Assembly (NCBI GenBank): GCA_030762895.1
Contig: CM061065.1
Coordinates: 65,146,200-65,210,199, forward strand
Length of the DNA: 64,000 nucleotides
Direction: 5' to 3'
Source: Sophora flavescens
Taxonomy: Eukaryota; Streptophyta; Magnoliopsida; Fabales; Fabaceae
The notes under the pieces were generated by a model. It was not told the DNA's origin and did not search any database. It saw nothing but the letters and a program-made list of their open reading frames with translations. Below, piece after piece: positions 33,017 through 44,836 of this stretch; the first letter of the stretch is position 1; every line of letters begins with the position of its first letter. A program made the position numbers and the translations under genes.

Positions 33017-34276
33017 TGAACGCGCTGTCGCCACGCGCCAAAAAGAACGAGCGATTATTAAAATAATGTAGTATAGAGCGACAACTCGGATCGTCTCTCA
33101 AGGACTCTTAGGTGTTGTTATTATTAACAGAAAAAGTTAGAAACGGGGGGTTTTGGATTGAAACTAAAATAAAGAAAACAAAACAGAACAAAGAAAGAAA
33201 ATAGAGCAGTAAAACAGATTAACAAATAAACTAAAGCGATTAACCTCATCGCTTTTGGTATCCCAACTAACATCGGTTCATTCAAATTCCTAGCCCTAAG
33301 CAGATTCTAATCCCCCCCCCCCGGTTGTAGCACTCATCCACCAGCGGAGCCCCTCCTACCGATATATGTGCCTGTTACCGAATTAAGCAAACGGGGTACA
33401 GCACTTCGGGAACTAAGCGAACACGAAACGCACACACACGCGAATTAAGCAAACGCGATTATATATAGGAACATGATATCACCGAGATAAACCAACACAA
33501 CACAATATACTCCTGAATTAGGCAAACAGAAATATAAAGCATGGCATTGAAAAGAGAAAAGGAAATGAAAACAGGAAATACAAGAACCTCAAGTATGGAT
33601 AAAAACCAATTACAGTAGATTAATCTAGGAGACTAGTTCTCCATTACAAAATAAAACAATAAACTAAGAGAAAAACAAAAGACTAACAAGCTCAGAAACT
33701 AGCCAAAACTGGCTAATTCTGACCAGCCTCTTCAGTTCTGCCTAAGACTGTCTTATATACACGTTTCTGGAATCCAAGTCCTCGCGAGGCGAAGCACTAC
33801 TCGCGAGGCGAATTATTCGAAAGGTCTGCAACTCTTGGTCTTCTTGCGAGGCGAGCATATCTTCGTGAGGCGAACTCTTCAAATTCCCAACTGTAACGCC
33901 CGTGGTCTTCAACACGCCCAAACCGTGATCGTCTCTGACTTTTCCAAGGTAGCATTACTCGCGAGGCGAGTCCAGTCTTCGCGGGGCGAGACAGAAAGGA
34001 TGCAATTTCTCTGGCACAGTCACCTTCTGGTTCGCGGGGCGAGCAGCCTTCTCGCGGGGCGAAAGACCATAATTATTCATTTTTATTAACCTGAAAATAG
34101 AAAATAAAAGTAAATACTTTATTCACTCTAAATCAACTAAATTAACTTAAAAACACTTTACAGACTCAAAATACTACTTAGAGACAATCAAGTCTAATTT
34201 GGGTAAAAATGATATAAAATTAGCACAAAGCCAAGGTCTTTACTAGTTATAAAACCAGTCAACCAGAGGCTCATCA
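33017..34276 (-). repeat. Array LTR 2
   Basis: 1260 bp. TATA-like 33752-33759, palindromes 33781-34063. The stretch 33246-33440 carries many differences from its three sister LTRs, including damaged H1 and H2 stems and a C11 run (33312-33322), while the remainder is almost identical. Confidence 0.92.
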
Positions 34277-35719
34277 AAATATCCCAAACTTAACCTTTGC
34301 TTGTCCCCAAGCAAACTACAACTCAAAAAAAACTTAAAAAGACTCAAGACCTGGCAAGCTTAAGAATTCAATCAACTTTTCACAGATTTCAAGCAATTTT
34401 TCAAAAGAATTTTTCTTTCAATGTTCCCCCTTTCAAGCAAAGTAATCCCCACATTCATTTATTCCAAACAATTGAGAATTTCATTATTCAGGCAATCAGA
34501 AATCTAAGCAAGGGATCTAAGTTACACACAAAAAGGAGATCACCAAAATCAAACAACTGCCTTCCTCACAAGGGAAATTTGTGTTCAGTCATCACTCAAT
34601 TTTTTGTCAGGCAATCAACAATTCACTCAGTTTTCACTTTTAAGAGCACTTCCCATAAATTTGATTTTCATCTCAAAATGGTTCCCACAGAAAATATGCA
34701 TACAACATCAAAAGGTCTTTTATGGGTTGTAATGGGGCCTGGCTAAGGGTAGGATATACAAAAGTACTGGCTGAAGACCCTAGCAACTAAGAGAGCATGA
34801 ACATTATTTATACTTTGAAATTCACTCAAGTTCCTTTCTTAATTTTTTTCTTTATGCTTCTGTGTGGCTACAGCCTTTTAATTCAAACTGTCTTTTTGAA
34901 ACTTTTGCACTTTTATTATTTTTTTTCATTTTTTTTTCTATTTCTTTCTTTCTTTTTTTTTTGTCTTTTTTTTATATATATATATTTTTTTTTCACAATT
35001 TTCCTCTCAATCCCAAACAACACATTACACCTTGCAGTCACCCCAAACTTAATTTCTTGCAACCATTCTAAGATTCCATGCTCTCCTAATCCTAAGATCG
35101 GGTTAACATGGTTTTTTCCAGATTTTAGCTTGTAACATAAGGTCAACAAGAATTAACAATAGGGTAATAGGCTCAATGGGGCTAACTAGGGAACATGCAT
35201 TAGGAATTGGTTATTTTAGGCTAAGTAGTTATTTACAAAGAAAATGCCTAAATCATATGAAGCAAACACATAATCATGCAAACCAAAAAGAGATTCAATC
35301 AAATTCAGGAAAGTGCAATCAAAAGTGATTTTCTCACATAGTCAAAAACATGTTGGAGGCTCAAAAACCTCACCTGGACATTTTTGCAAATTGTTTGACA
35401 GAGATTCTATCCCTAGTGTGTGCTTCCTATCACCCCAAACTTATCATAAATCATGCCATCATAATAAAATCTCAAAGTTCAGTTTTCAATCACATGGGGA
35501 TCATTTTTCAAAAAAAATTTCAAATCCTAGGGGGAAAACAGTCAACACTATCATGCAATCAATCTATGCAAATATTAATAAAATCCAATAAACTTGCCAA
35601 CACCAAGACACAAACACAACTCCTGAGCTTCTCAAATTATTCAGGAGCTTTATTAAAAACAAAACAGAAATAAAACAAGGAAAAGAAGATTAAAAAGAAG
35701 AAAGGGTTAAGAAAACTCA
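34277..35719 (-). other. Non-coding 3' region, array unit 2
   Basis: Nearly identical to 30315-31742. No gene. Confidence 0.75.
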
Positions 35720-36865
35720 TTAAAGGGCGGTTCCACCAGGATCCCATTGCTTGTAGCATAAGGCCCACGTGGTATCCAAAGGACTGAAGTTCATTCCATG
35801 CCTCCCTAACTTGCAGCTTTGATGCGGAGGTGAGCACTTGACAATTATAATAACTCCACCCAGTGCGGCGGACTTCTCACTACCTCTCGGGTCACATATG
35901 ACCTCCTTCTCAATAAAGTCTCCCCAATAGAAGTGGGGCTCAACCTCTTGGATTGGCCATGGTGCAAAATCCAAGGGTGTAAACTCCATCACTGGTGGCT
36001 CAGGGGGAGGTGGCAAACAGTTAGTTGGGGTTACTGGTGTTTCCGGTGTTGCTGCAACTTCTGCAAGGTCTTCATCCACTGCACTAACAAATTTTTCACC
36101 TGCTATACATGCAGAAATTTCAGCACACACCACACAAAGGTTAGAGTTAGTACATATATTATAAGAAAATGAATCAGAAAAAGTTAGAATGTCTGGGAAT
36201 TCTTCACACAGTGCATCCACCCCATTACTCTCAACACGCATTTGTTTTACTTGAATCATCTACTCCAAAAGGTTCTTCATCATCCTCAAGCACGGTGGAG
36301 CAGATGTCCTCTTGATCCTCATTTTCTAAGTTTCCTGAAAAAAATAAACCCGCAAAACGATCTGCATTTTTTATTTTTCCTGAAAAGTATAAACCTGTAA
36401 AACATTCTACACACAAAGCAGTTCCATCACAATAACAAGCATCAGGATCAGGGGATTCGACACATAATTCATCATCAACAGAAACATTATCAAAATCATC
36501 ATCAGAAATATTTTCAAGAATGACTTGTGAATCTTTATGTTCTTCAATGGGCTGTGGAGTTAGCATTGCCGCTGAGTTGGCGGTAACTTGATCAATTAGA
36601 GCGGACAACTTCTGAGATTCAGCTTGGCTCCTCTGGTATTCAGCCTCCATCTTCTGTTGGAATTCAAGAAAGTTTGCTTCCATTTGTGCGATTATCTCAG
36701 TACGGTCATCTGTTTGCACAGGTCCTCTAGGGAAGGTTCGGAAGGTGCAGAGGTGGTCACTTGGCTAGGATAGTATGGTGGTGGCTCACTAAAATTAGGA
36801 TAATACATGCAAGGTGGTGGTTCATAATAAACATTAGGCACATAATTTCGCATATAATTATCCAT
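35720..36865 (-). pseudogene. A-family Cys4 protein, array copy 2
   Basis: Same organisation and same central frame break (overlap at 36231-36259) as copy 1. A further change near 36695-36715 shifts the frame between the N-terminal YYP segment and the coiled-coil segment, so this copy is in three pieces. The Cys4 motif, DPRGSEKSAALGG and WDPGG text are kept. Confidence 0.82.
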
Positions 36866-36958
36866 GGGGCAAAATTCACAACCAGACAATGCAGACAAAA
36901 CTAATTAGCAAAGAATTTTTTTTTAATTTTATTTTCTGCTAATAACAACAAACCAGAG

Positions 36959-36976
36959 TCCCCGGCAACGGCGCCA
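36959..36976 (-). other. tRNA-Asp primer site, array unit 2
   Basis: Full match to the tRNA-Asp 3' end, 6 bp from LTR 3. Confidence 0.93.
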
Positions 36977-36982
36977 ATTTTT

Positions 36983-38236
36983 TGAACACGCTGTCGCCAC
37001 GCGCCAAAAAGAACGAGCGATTATTAAAATAATGTAGTATAGAGCGACAACTCGGATCGTCTCTCAAGGACTCTTAGGTGTTGTTATTATTAACAGAAAA
37101 AGTTAGAAACGGGGGGTTTTGGATTGAAACTAAAATAAAGAAAACAAAACAGAACAAAGAAAGAAAATAGAGCAGTAAAACAGATTAACAAATAAAATAA
37201 AGCGATTAACCTACTGCTTTTGGTTTCCCAACTATCATCGGTTCATGCAAATTCCTAGCCCTAAGCAGATTCTAATCCCCTCCCGGTTGTAGCAATAATC
37301 CATAAGCGGAGCCACTACTACAGATATATGTCCCTATTCCCGAATTAAGTAAACGGGGTTAAGCACTTCGTGAACTAAGCGAACACGAAACGTACACACG
37401 CGAATTAAGCAAACGCGATTATATATAGGAACATGATATCACCGAGATAAACCAACACAACACAATATACTCCTGAATTAAGCAAACAGAAATATAAAGC
37501 ATGGCATTGAAAAGAGAAAAGGAAATGAAAACAGGAAATACAAGAACCTCAAGTATGGATAAAAACCAATTACAGTAGATTAATCTAGGAGACTAGTTCT
37601 CCATTACAAAATAAAACAATAAACTAAGAGAAAAACAAAAGACTAACAAGCTCAGAAACTAGCCAAAACTGGCTAATTCTGACCAGCCTCTTCAGTTCTG
37701 CCTAAGACTGTCTTATATACACGTTTCTGGAATCCAAGTCCTCGCGAGGCGAAGCACTACTCGCGAGGCGAATTATTCGAAAGGTCTGCAACTCTTGGTC
37801 TTCTTGCGAGGCGAGCATATCTTCGCGGGGCGAACTCTTCAAATTCCCAACTGTAACGCCCGTGGTCTTCAACACGCCCAAACCGTGATCGTCTCTGACT
37901 TTTCCAAGGTAGCATTACTCGCGAGGCGAGTCCAGTCTTCGCGGGGCGAGACAGAAAGGATGCAATTTCTCTGGCACAGTCACCTTCTGGTTCGCGGGGC
38001 GAGCAGCCTTCTCGCGGGGCGAAAGACCATAATTATTCATTTTTATTAACCTGAAAATAGAAAATAAAAGTAAATACTTTATTCACTCTAAATCAACTAA
38101 ATTAACTTAAAAACACTTTACAGACTCAAAATACTACTTAGAGACAATCAAGTCTAATTTGGGTAAAAATGATATAAAATTAGCACAAAGCCAAGGTCTT
38201 TACTAGTTATAAAACCAGTCAACCAGAGGCTCATCA
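36983..38236 (-). repeat. Array LTR 3
   Basis: 1254 bp. TATA-like 37712-37719, palindromes 37741-38023. It begins TGAACACGCTG on the plus strand where its sisters have TGAACGCGCTG. No long C run is present here (CCCCTCCC). Confidence 0.92.
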
Positions 38237-39679
38237 AAATATCCCAAACTTAACCTTTGCTTGTCCCCAAGCAAACTACAACTCAAAAAAAACTTAAAAA
38301 GACTCAAGACCTGGCAAGCTTAAGAATTCAATCAACTTTTCACAGATTTCAAGCAATTTTTCAAAAGAATTTTTCTTTCAATGTTCCCCCTTTCAAGCAA
38401 AGTAATCCCCACATTCATTTATTCCAAACAATTGAGAATTTCATTATTCAGGCAATCAGAAATCTAAGCAAGGGATCTAAGTTACACACAAAAAGGAGAT
38501 CACCAAAATCAAACAACTGCCTTCCTCACAAGGGAAATTTGTGTTCACTCATCACTCAATTTTTTGTCAGGCAATCAACAATTCACTCAGTTTTCACTTT
38601 TAAGAGCACTTCCCATAAATTTGATTTTCATCTCAAAATGGTTCCCACAGAAAATATGCATACAACATCAAAAGGTCTTTTATGGGTTGTAATGGGGCCT
38701 GGCTAAGGGTAGGATATACAAAAGTACTGGCTGAAGACCCTAGGAACTAAGAGAGCATGAACATTATTTACACTTTGAAATTCACTCAAGTTCCTTTCTT
38801 AATTTTTTTCTTTATGCTTCTGGGTGGCTACAGCCTTTTAATTCAAACAGCCTTTTTGAAATTTTTGCACTTTTATTATTTTTTTTCATTTTTTTTCTAT
38901 TTCTTTCTTTCTTTTTTTTTTGTCTTTTTTTATATATATATATATATATTTTTTCACAATTTTCTTCTCAATCCCAAACAACACATTACACCTTGCAGCC
39001 ACCCCAAACTTAATTTCTTGCAACCATTCTAAGATTCCATGCTCTCCTAATCCTAAGATCGGGTTAACATGGTTTTTTCCAGATTTTAGCTTGTAACATA
39101 AGGTCAACAAGAATTAACAATAGGGTAATAGGCTCAATGGGGCTAACTAGGGAACATGCATTAGGAATTGGTTATTTTAGGCTAAGTAGTTATTTACAAA
39201 GAAAATGCCTAAATCATATGAAGCAAACACATAATCATGCAAACCAAAAAGAGATTCAATCAAATTCAGGAAAGTGCAATCAAAAGTGATTTTCTCACAT
39301 AGTCAAAAACATGTTGGAGGCTCAAAAACCTCACCTGGACATTTTTGCAAATTGTTTGACAGAGATTCTATCCCTAGTGTGTGCTTCCTATCACCCCAAA
39401 CTTATCATAAATCATGCCATCATAATAAAATCTCAAAGTTCAGTTTTCAATCACATGGGGATCATTTTTCAAAAAAAATTTCAAATCCTAGGGGAAAACA
39501 ATCAACACTATCATGCAATCAATCTATGCAAATATTAATAAAATCCAATAAACTTGCCAACACCAAGACACAAACACAACTCCTGAGCTTCTCAAATTAT
39601 TCAGGAGCTTTATTAAAAACAAAACAGAAATAAAACAAGGAAAAGAAGATTAAAAAGAAGAAAGGGTTAAGAAAACTCA
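38237..39679 (-). other. Non-coding 3' region, array unit 3
   Basis: Nearly identical to the same part of units 1 and 2. No gene. Confidence 0.75.
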
Positions 39680-40823
39680 TTAAAGGGCGGTTCCACCAGG
39701 ATCCCATTGCTTGTAGCATAAGGCCCACGTGGTATCCAAAGGACTGAAGTTCATTCCATGCCTCCCTAACTTGCAGCTTTGATGCGGAGGTGAGCACTTG
39801 ACAATTATAATAACTCCACCCAGTGCGGCGGACTTCTCACTACCTCTCGGGTCACATATGACCTCCTTCTCAATAAAGTCTCCCCAATAGAAGTGGGGCT
39901 CAACCTCTTGGATTGGCCATGGTGCAAAATCCAAGGGTGTAAACTCCATCACTGGTGGCTCAGGGGGAGGTGGCAAACAGTTAGTTGGGGTTACTGGTGT
40001 TTCCGGTGTTGCTGCAACTTCTGCAAGGTCTTCATCCACTGCACTAACAAATTTTTCACCTGCTATACATGCAGAAATTTCAGCACACACCACACAAAGG
40101 TTAGAGTTAGTACATATATTACAAGAAAATGAATCAGAAAAAGTTAGAATGTCTGGGAATTCTTCACACAGTGCATCCACCCCATTACTCTCAACACGCA
40201 TTTGTTTTACTTGAATCATCTACTCCCAAAGGTTCTTCATCATCCTCAAGCACGGTGGAGCAGATGTCCTCTTGATCCTCCTTTTCTAAGTTTCATGAAA
40301 AAAATAAACCTGCAAAACGATCTGCATTTTTTATTTTTCCTGAAAAGTATAAACCTGTAAAACATTCTACACACAAAGCAGTTCCATCACAATAACAAGC
40401 ATCAGGATCAGGGGATTCGACACATAATTCATCATCAACAGAAACATTATCAAAATCATCATCAGAAATATTTTCAAGAATGACTTGTGAATCTTTATGT
40501 TCTTCAATGGGCTGTGGAGTTAGCATTGCCGCTGAGTTGGCGGTAACTTGATCAATTAGAGCGGACAACTTCTGAGATTCAGCTTGGCTCCTCTGGTATT
40601 CAGCCTTCATCTTCTGTTGGAATTCAAGAAAGTTTGCTTCCATTTGTGCAGTTATCTGTGCAGTCATCTGTTTGCACAGGTCCTCTAGGGAAGGTTCGGA
40701 AGGTGCAGAGGTGGTCACTTGGCTAGGATAGTATGGTGGTGGCTCACTAAAATTAGGATAATACATGCAAGGTGGTGGTTCATAATAAACATTAGGCACA
40801 TAATTTCGCATATAATTATCCAT
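39680..40823 (-). pseudogene. A-family Cys4 protein, array copy 3
   Basis: As copy 1, with the shared central frame break (near 40191-40219). In addition a Gly codon has become a stop near 40293 (AGLFFS then stop). The C-terminal part with the Cys4 motif, DPRGSEKSAALGG and WDPGG remains open. Confidence 0.82.
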
Positions 40824-40917
40824 GGGTGAAAATTCACAACCAAACAATGCAGACAAAACTAATTAGCAAAGAATTTTTTTTTTAATTTTATTTTCTGCTA
40901 ATAACAACAAACCAGAG

Positions 40918-40935
40918 TCCCCGGCAACGGCGCCA
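40918..40935 (-). other. tRNA-Asp primer site, array unit 3
   Basis: Full match to the tRNA-Asp 3' end, 6 bp from LTR 4. This is the outermost, original 5' primer site of the array. Confidence 0.93.
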
Positions 40936-41699
40936 ATTTTTTGAACGCGCTGTCGCCACGCGCCAAAAAGAACGAGCGATTATTAAAATAATGTAGTATA
41001 GAGCGACAACTCGGATCGTCTCTCAAGGACTCTTAGGTGTTGTTATTATTAACAGAAAAAGTTAGAAACGGGGGGTTTTGGATTGAAACTAAAATAAAGA
41101 AAACAAAACAGAACAAAGAAAGAAAATAGAGCAAAGAAAGCAGTTAACAAATAAACTAAAGCGATTAACCTACTGCTTTTGGTTTCCCAACTATCATCGG
41201 TTCATGCAAATTCCTAGCCCTAAGCAGATTCTAATCCCCTCCCGGTTGTAGCAATAATCCACAAGCGGAACCACTACTACAGATATATGTCCCTATTCCC
41301 GAATTAAGCAAACGGGGTTAAGCACTTCGTGAACTAAGCGAACACGAAACGTACACACGCGAATTAAGCAAACGCGATTATATATAGGAACATGATATCA
41401 CCGAGATAAACCAACACAACACAATATACTCCTAAATTAAGCAAACAGAAATATAAAGCATGGCATTGAAAAGAGAAAAGGAAATGAAAACAGGAAATAC
41501 AAGAACCTCAAGTATGTATAAAAACCAATTACAGTAGATTAATCTAGGAGACTAGTTCTCCATTACAAAAGAAAACAATAAACTAAGAGAAAAACAAAAG
41601 ACTAACAAGCTCAGAAACTAGTCAAAACTGGCTAATTCTGACCAGCCTCTTCAGTTCTGCCTAAGACTATCTTATATACACGTTTCTGGAATCCAAGTC

Positions 41700-41769
41700 C
41701 TCACGAGGCGAAGCACTGCTTGCGAGGCGAAGCAATGCTCGCGAGGCGAAGCACTGCTCGCGAGGCGAA
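41700..41769 (-). promoter_or_regulatory. Expanded palindrome units, array LTR 4
   Basis: Four successive TCGCGAGGCGAAGCA(A/C)TGC-type units at a regular spacing of about 19 bp, where sister LTRs have two. The duplication step equals the within-pair spacing. Confidence 0.8.
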
Positions 41770-41886
41770 TTATTCGAAAGGTCTGCAACTCTTGGTCTTC
41801 TCGCGAGGCGAGCATATCTTCGCGAGGCGAACTCTTCAAATTCCCAACTGTAACGCCCGTGGTCTTCAACACGCCCAAACCGTGAT

Positions 41887-43127
41887 TGGTCGCGCTGTCG
41901 CCACGCGCCAAAAAGAACGAGCGATTATAAAATAATGCAGTATAGAGCGACAACTCGGATCGTCTCTCAAGGACTCTTTAGTGTCGTTATTATTAACAGA
42001 AAAAGTTAGAAAAAGTTAGAACTGGGGGTTTTGAGATTAAAATAAAATAAAGGAAACAAAATAAAAACAGAGTAAGAAAAGAGATTAACAAATAAACTAA
42101 AGACGATTAACCTACTGTTTTTCGTTTCCCAACTATCATCGGTTCATATAAATTCCTAGCCCTAAGCAGATTCTAATCCCCTCCCGGTTGTAGCAACAAT
42201 TCACAAGCGGAACCACTACTACAGATATATGTCCCTATTCCCGAATTAAGCAAACGGGGTTAAGCACTTCGTGAACTAAGCGAACACGAAACGTACACAC
42301 GCGAATTAAGCAAACGCGATTATATATAGGAACATGATATCACCGAGATAAACCAACACAACACAATATACTCCTGAATTAAGCAAACAGAAATATAAAG
42401 CATGGCATTGAAAAGAGAAAAGGAAATGAAAACAGGAAATACAAGAACCTCAAGTATGGATAAAAACCAATTACAGTAGATTAATCTAGGAGACTAGTTC
42501 TCCATTACAAAAGAAAACAATAAACTAAGAAAAACAAAAGACTAACAAGCTCAGAAACTAGCCAAAACTGGCTAATTCTGACTTGACACCTCAGTTCTGC
42601 CTAAGACTGTTTTATATACACATTTCTGGAATCCAAGTCCTCGCGAGGCGAAGCACTGCTCGCGAGGCGAATTATGCGAAAGGTCTGCAACTCTTGGTCT
42701 TCTCGCGAGGCGAGCATATCTTCGCGAGGCGAACTCTTCAAATTCCCAACTGTAACGCCCGTGGCCTTCAACACGGGTAAACCGTGATGCTCTCTGACTT
42801 CCAGGTACTCGCGAGGCGAGTCCTTCTTCGCGGGGCGAGACAGAAAGTTTTGCAATTTTCAGGAACAATCACCTTCTGGTTCGCGGGGCGAACAGCCTTC
42901 TCGCGGGGCGAGAAACTCCAGAATTATTCCTTTTTATTAACCTGAAAATAGAAAATAAAAGTAAATACTTTATTCACTCTAAATCAACTAAATTAACTTA
43001 AAAACACTTTACAGACTCAAAATACTACTTAGAGACAATCAAGTCTAATTTGGGTAAAAATGATATAAAATTAGCACAAAGCCAGGGTCTTGACTAGTTA
43101 TAAAACCAGTCAAACAGAGGCTCATCA
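41887..43127 (-). mobile_element. Solo A-family LTR inside array LTR 4
   Basis: A 1241-bp LTR with perfect GTGAT duplications (41882-41886 and 43128-43132) and no internal region. It has its own TATA-like box (42611-42619) and palindrome cluster (42640-42912). It inserted within the palindrome cluster of the host LTR. It is best explained by insertion of an A element followed by LTR-LTR recombination. Confidence 0.93.
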
Positions 43128-43491
43128 GTGATCGTCTCTGACTTTTCCAAGGTAGCATTACTCGCGAGGCGAGTCCAGTCCAGTCTTCGCGGGGCGAGAC
43201 AGAAAGGATGCAATTTCTCCGCACACATCACCTTCCTCAGTTCATGGGGCGAGCAGCCTTCTCGCGGGGCGAAAGACCAGAATTATTCATTTTTATTAAC
43301 CTGAAAATAGAAAATAAAAGTAAATACTTTATTCACTCTAAATCAACTAAATTAACTTAAAAACACTTTACAGACTCAAAATACTACTTAGAGACAATCA
43401 AGTCTAATTTGGGTAAAAATGATATAAAATTAGCACAAAGCCAAGGTCTTTACTAGTTATAAAACCAGTCAACCAGAGGCTCATCACCAGC

Positions 43492-43859
43492 TCAAAAAAA
43501 TAGAGTTCTAGATTTTAAGCCCAAATAGCTCTCTCAACTCACAAAAATCACTTTTCACATGTGGAATTCACACTCAAATGATATAGGAGAGGGATCCAAG
43601 GATGCCACTACATATCTAACTATTCAAAAACAACACACCAACATGCAAATGCAATCAAACATAAACTAATGCAAGAGTCACACAAAACATGTAAAACACT
43701 ATGCAATCTAACTTAGCAAAATAGCAACAAACACAATAAAATAAGAAAAGAAAAGTAGAAAGCATGGGTCACCTCCCAGCAAGCGCTTGTTTAACGTCCC
43801 TAGCTTGACGTCCTATTGAGCATTCAAGGTGGTTTAAAGTCCTCGGATGTGTCAAGCCC
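43492..43859 (-). other. C internal region downstream of protease
   Basis: Contains the conserved block AAGCGCTTGCTGGGAGG (about 43763-43813), homologous to those in B and E. No RT or integrase sequence is present between it and the protease. Confidence 0.65.
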
Positions 43860-44748
43860 TCATCGCTTCAAGTATGAGAAATTTCCAGAAGCTAGAATTG
43901 CAACCACTGACTTTTCATTAATTCCATCATTTTGGTTCTTGTCCAATTGTCTCGGAGGCTTGCTTGATATTGAGGATGATTCTTCTTCCTTCACCTCTTG
44001 TTGACTTTTAAGACCAACAACATTAATGGGAGCAAAGAGATCCAAATTATCCATAGATTTTTCAAACATCTTAATAGTGACTTGATCCCCATCGATTCTT
44101 AAAATTAGTTCACCTCTTGGTACATCAATAACAGCTCCAGCAGTAGCCAAAAAGGGCCTACCAAATATAAGGGGAATGTTGTGGTCCTCATTAATGTTCA
44201 CAATGATTAAATCCATTAGGAAGATGAAATGATCAACCTTGACAAGGATGTTTTCAACCAAACCCCATGGATGAACCAATGATCGATCGGTCAATTGCAA
44301 GCAAAGGTTGGTTGGTTTAGGATCTCCCAACCCCAATTGCTTGTAAATAGATAGAGGCATGAGGTTGACACTTGCACCTAAGTCACATAAGGCATTTCCG
44401 GAATATTTGGACCCAATTAAGGACGAAACGGTGAAGCTTCCCGGATCCTTAAGCTTTGGAGGGAGTTTTCTCTTCAAAACTGAACTGCACTCTTCTATAA
44501 GTGCTATCTTCCCATCTTCTTCCCATTTCTTCCTCTTGGAGAGTATTTGTTTCATGTACTTCGCATACGAAGGCATTTTCTCAAGTGCCTCCGCAAATGG
44601 GATGTTTATGTGGAGCTTTCGGAAAACATCCAAGAATCGGTTGAACTTCTTTTCTTCATTTTGCTTTTGAAATCTTTGATGGTAGGGAAGTTTTAGCCAT
44701 GATGGAGGTGGTTTGTCCGCATCTCTTAAGATTTCTTTCTTTGTCTTT
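43860..44748 (-). pseudogene. Athila-type protease region of C, RT absent
   Basis: An open 257-residue frame (to 44633, with further reading upstream) holds VFRKLHINIPFAEAL, KLPPKLKDPGSF, the active-site text CDLGASVNLMPLS and the flap-like IPLIFGRPFLATA. It continues through ILRIDGDQV to LASGNFSYLKR and stops. In complete Athila elements the RT would follow; here the conserved block and non-coding region follow at once. The frame is well kept compared with gag, so protease may have been lost late or is kept by chance. Confidence 0.88.
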
Positions 44749-44836
44749 TTTCTCGCCCACTCCTCATCTACTATTTTTGTTTCTCATCCAAAATGGGTTG
44801 GATATGGGTGGGGAAAGATAATCCAACCTTCCTAGG

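Larger units (their letters stand above)
29060..43486 (-). mobile_element. Tandem A-family array: 4 LTRs, 3 internal regions
   Basis: Four LTRs start at 29060, 33017, 36983 and 40942, a period of 3957-3966 bp, each separated by one internal region with its own primer site. A single perfect duplication CCAGC (29055-29059 and 43487-43491) flanks the entire block and none flanks the units. It therefore began as one insertion that gained copies by unequal exchange. All three internal frames share the same frameshift. The units are nearly identical, so the expansion is recent. Mis-assembly is a possible alternative. Confidence 0.9.
40942..43486 (-). repeat. Array LTR 4, split by a solo LTR
   Basis: Its two parts are 40942-41886 and 43133-43486. 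It has extra palindrome units (41700-41769) compared with its sisters. TATA-like box 41671-41678. Confidence 0.9.

Noticed and set aside
33835..34089. Repeated plus-strand open frames through the array LTRs (also at 29873, 37795 and 41720)
   Set aside because: They are readings of the CGCGAGGCGA palindromes and flanks on the antisense strand of the element; they recur only because the LTR is duplicated.
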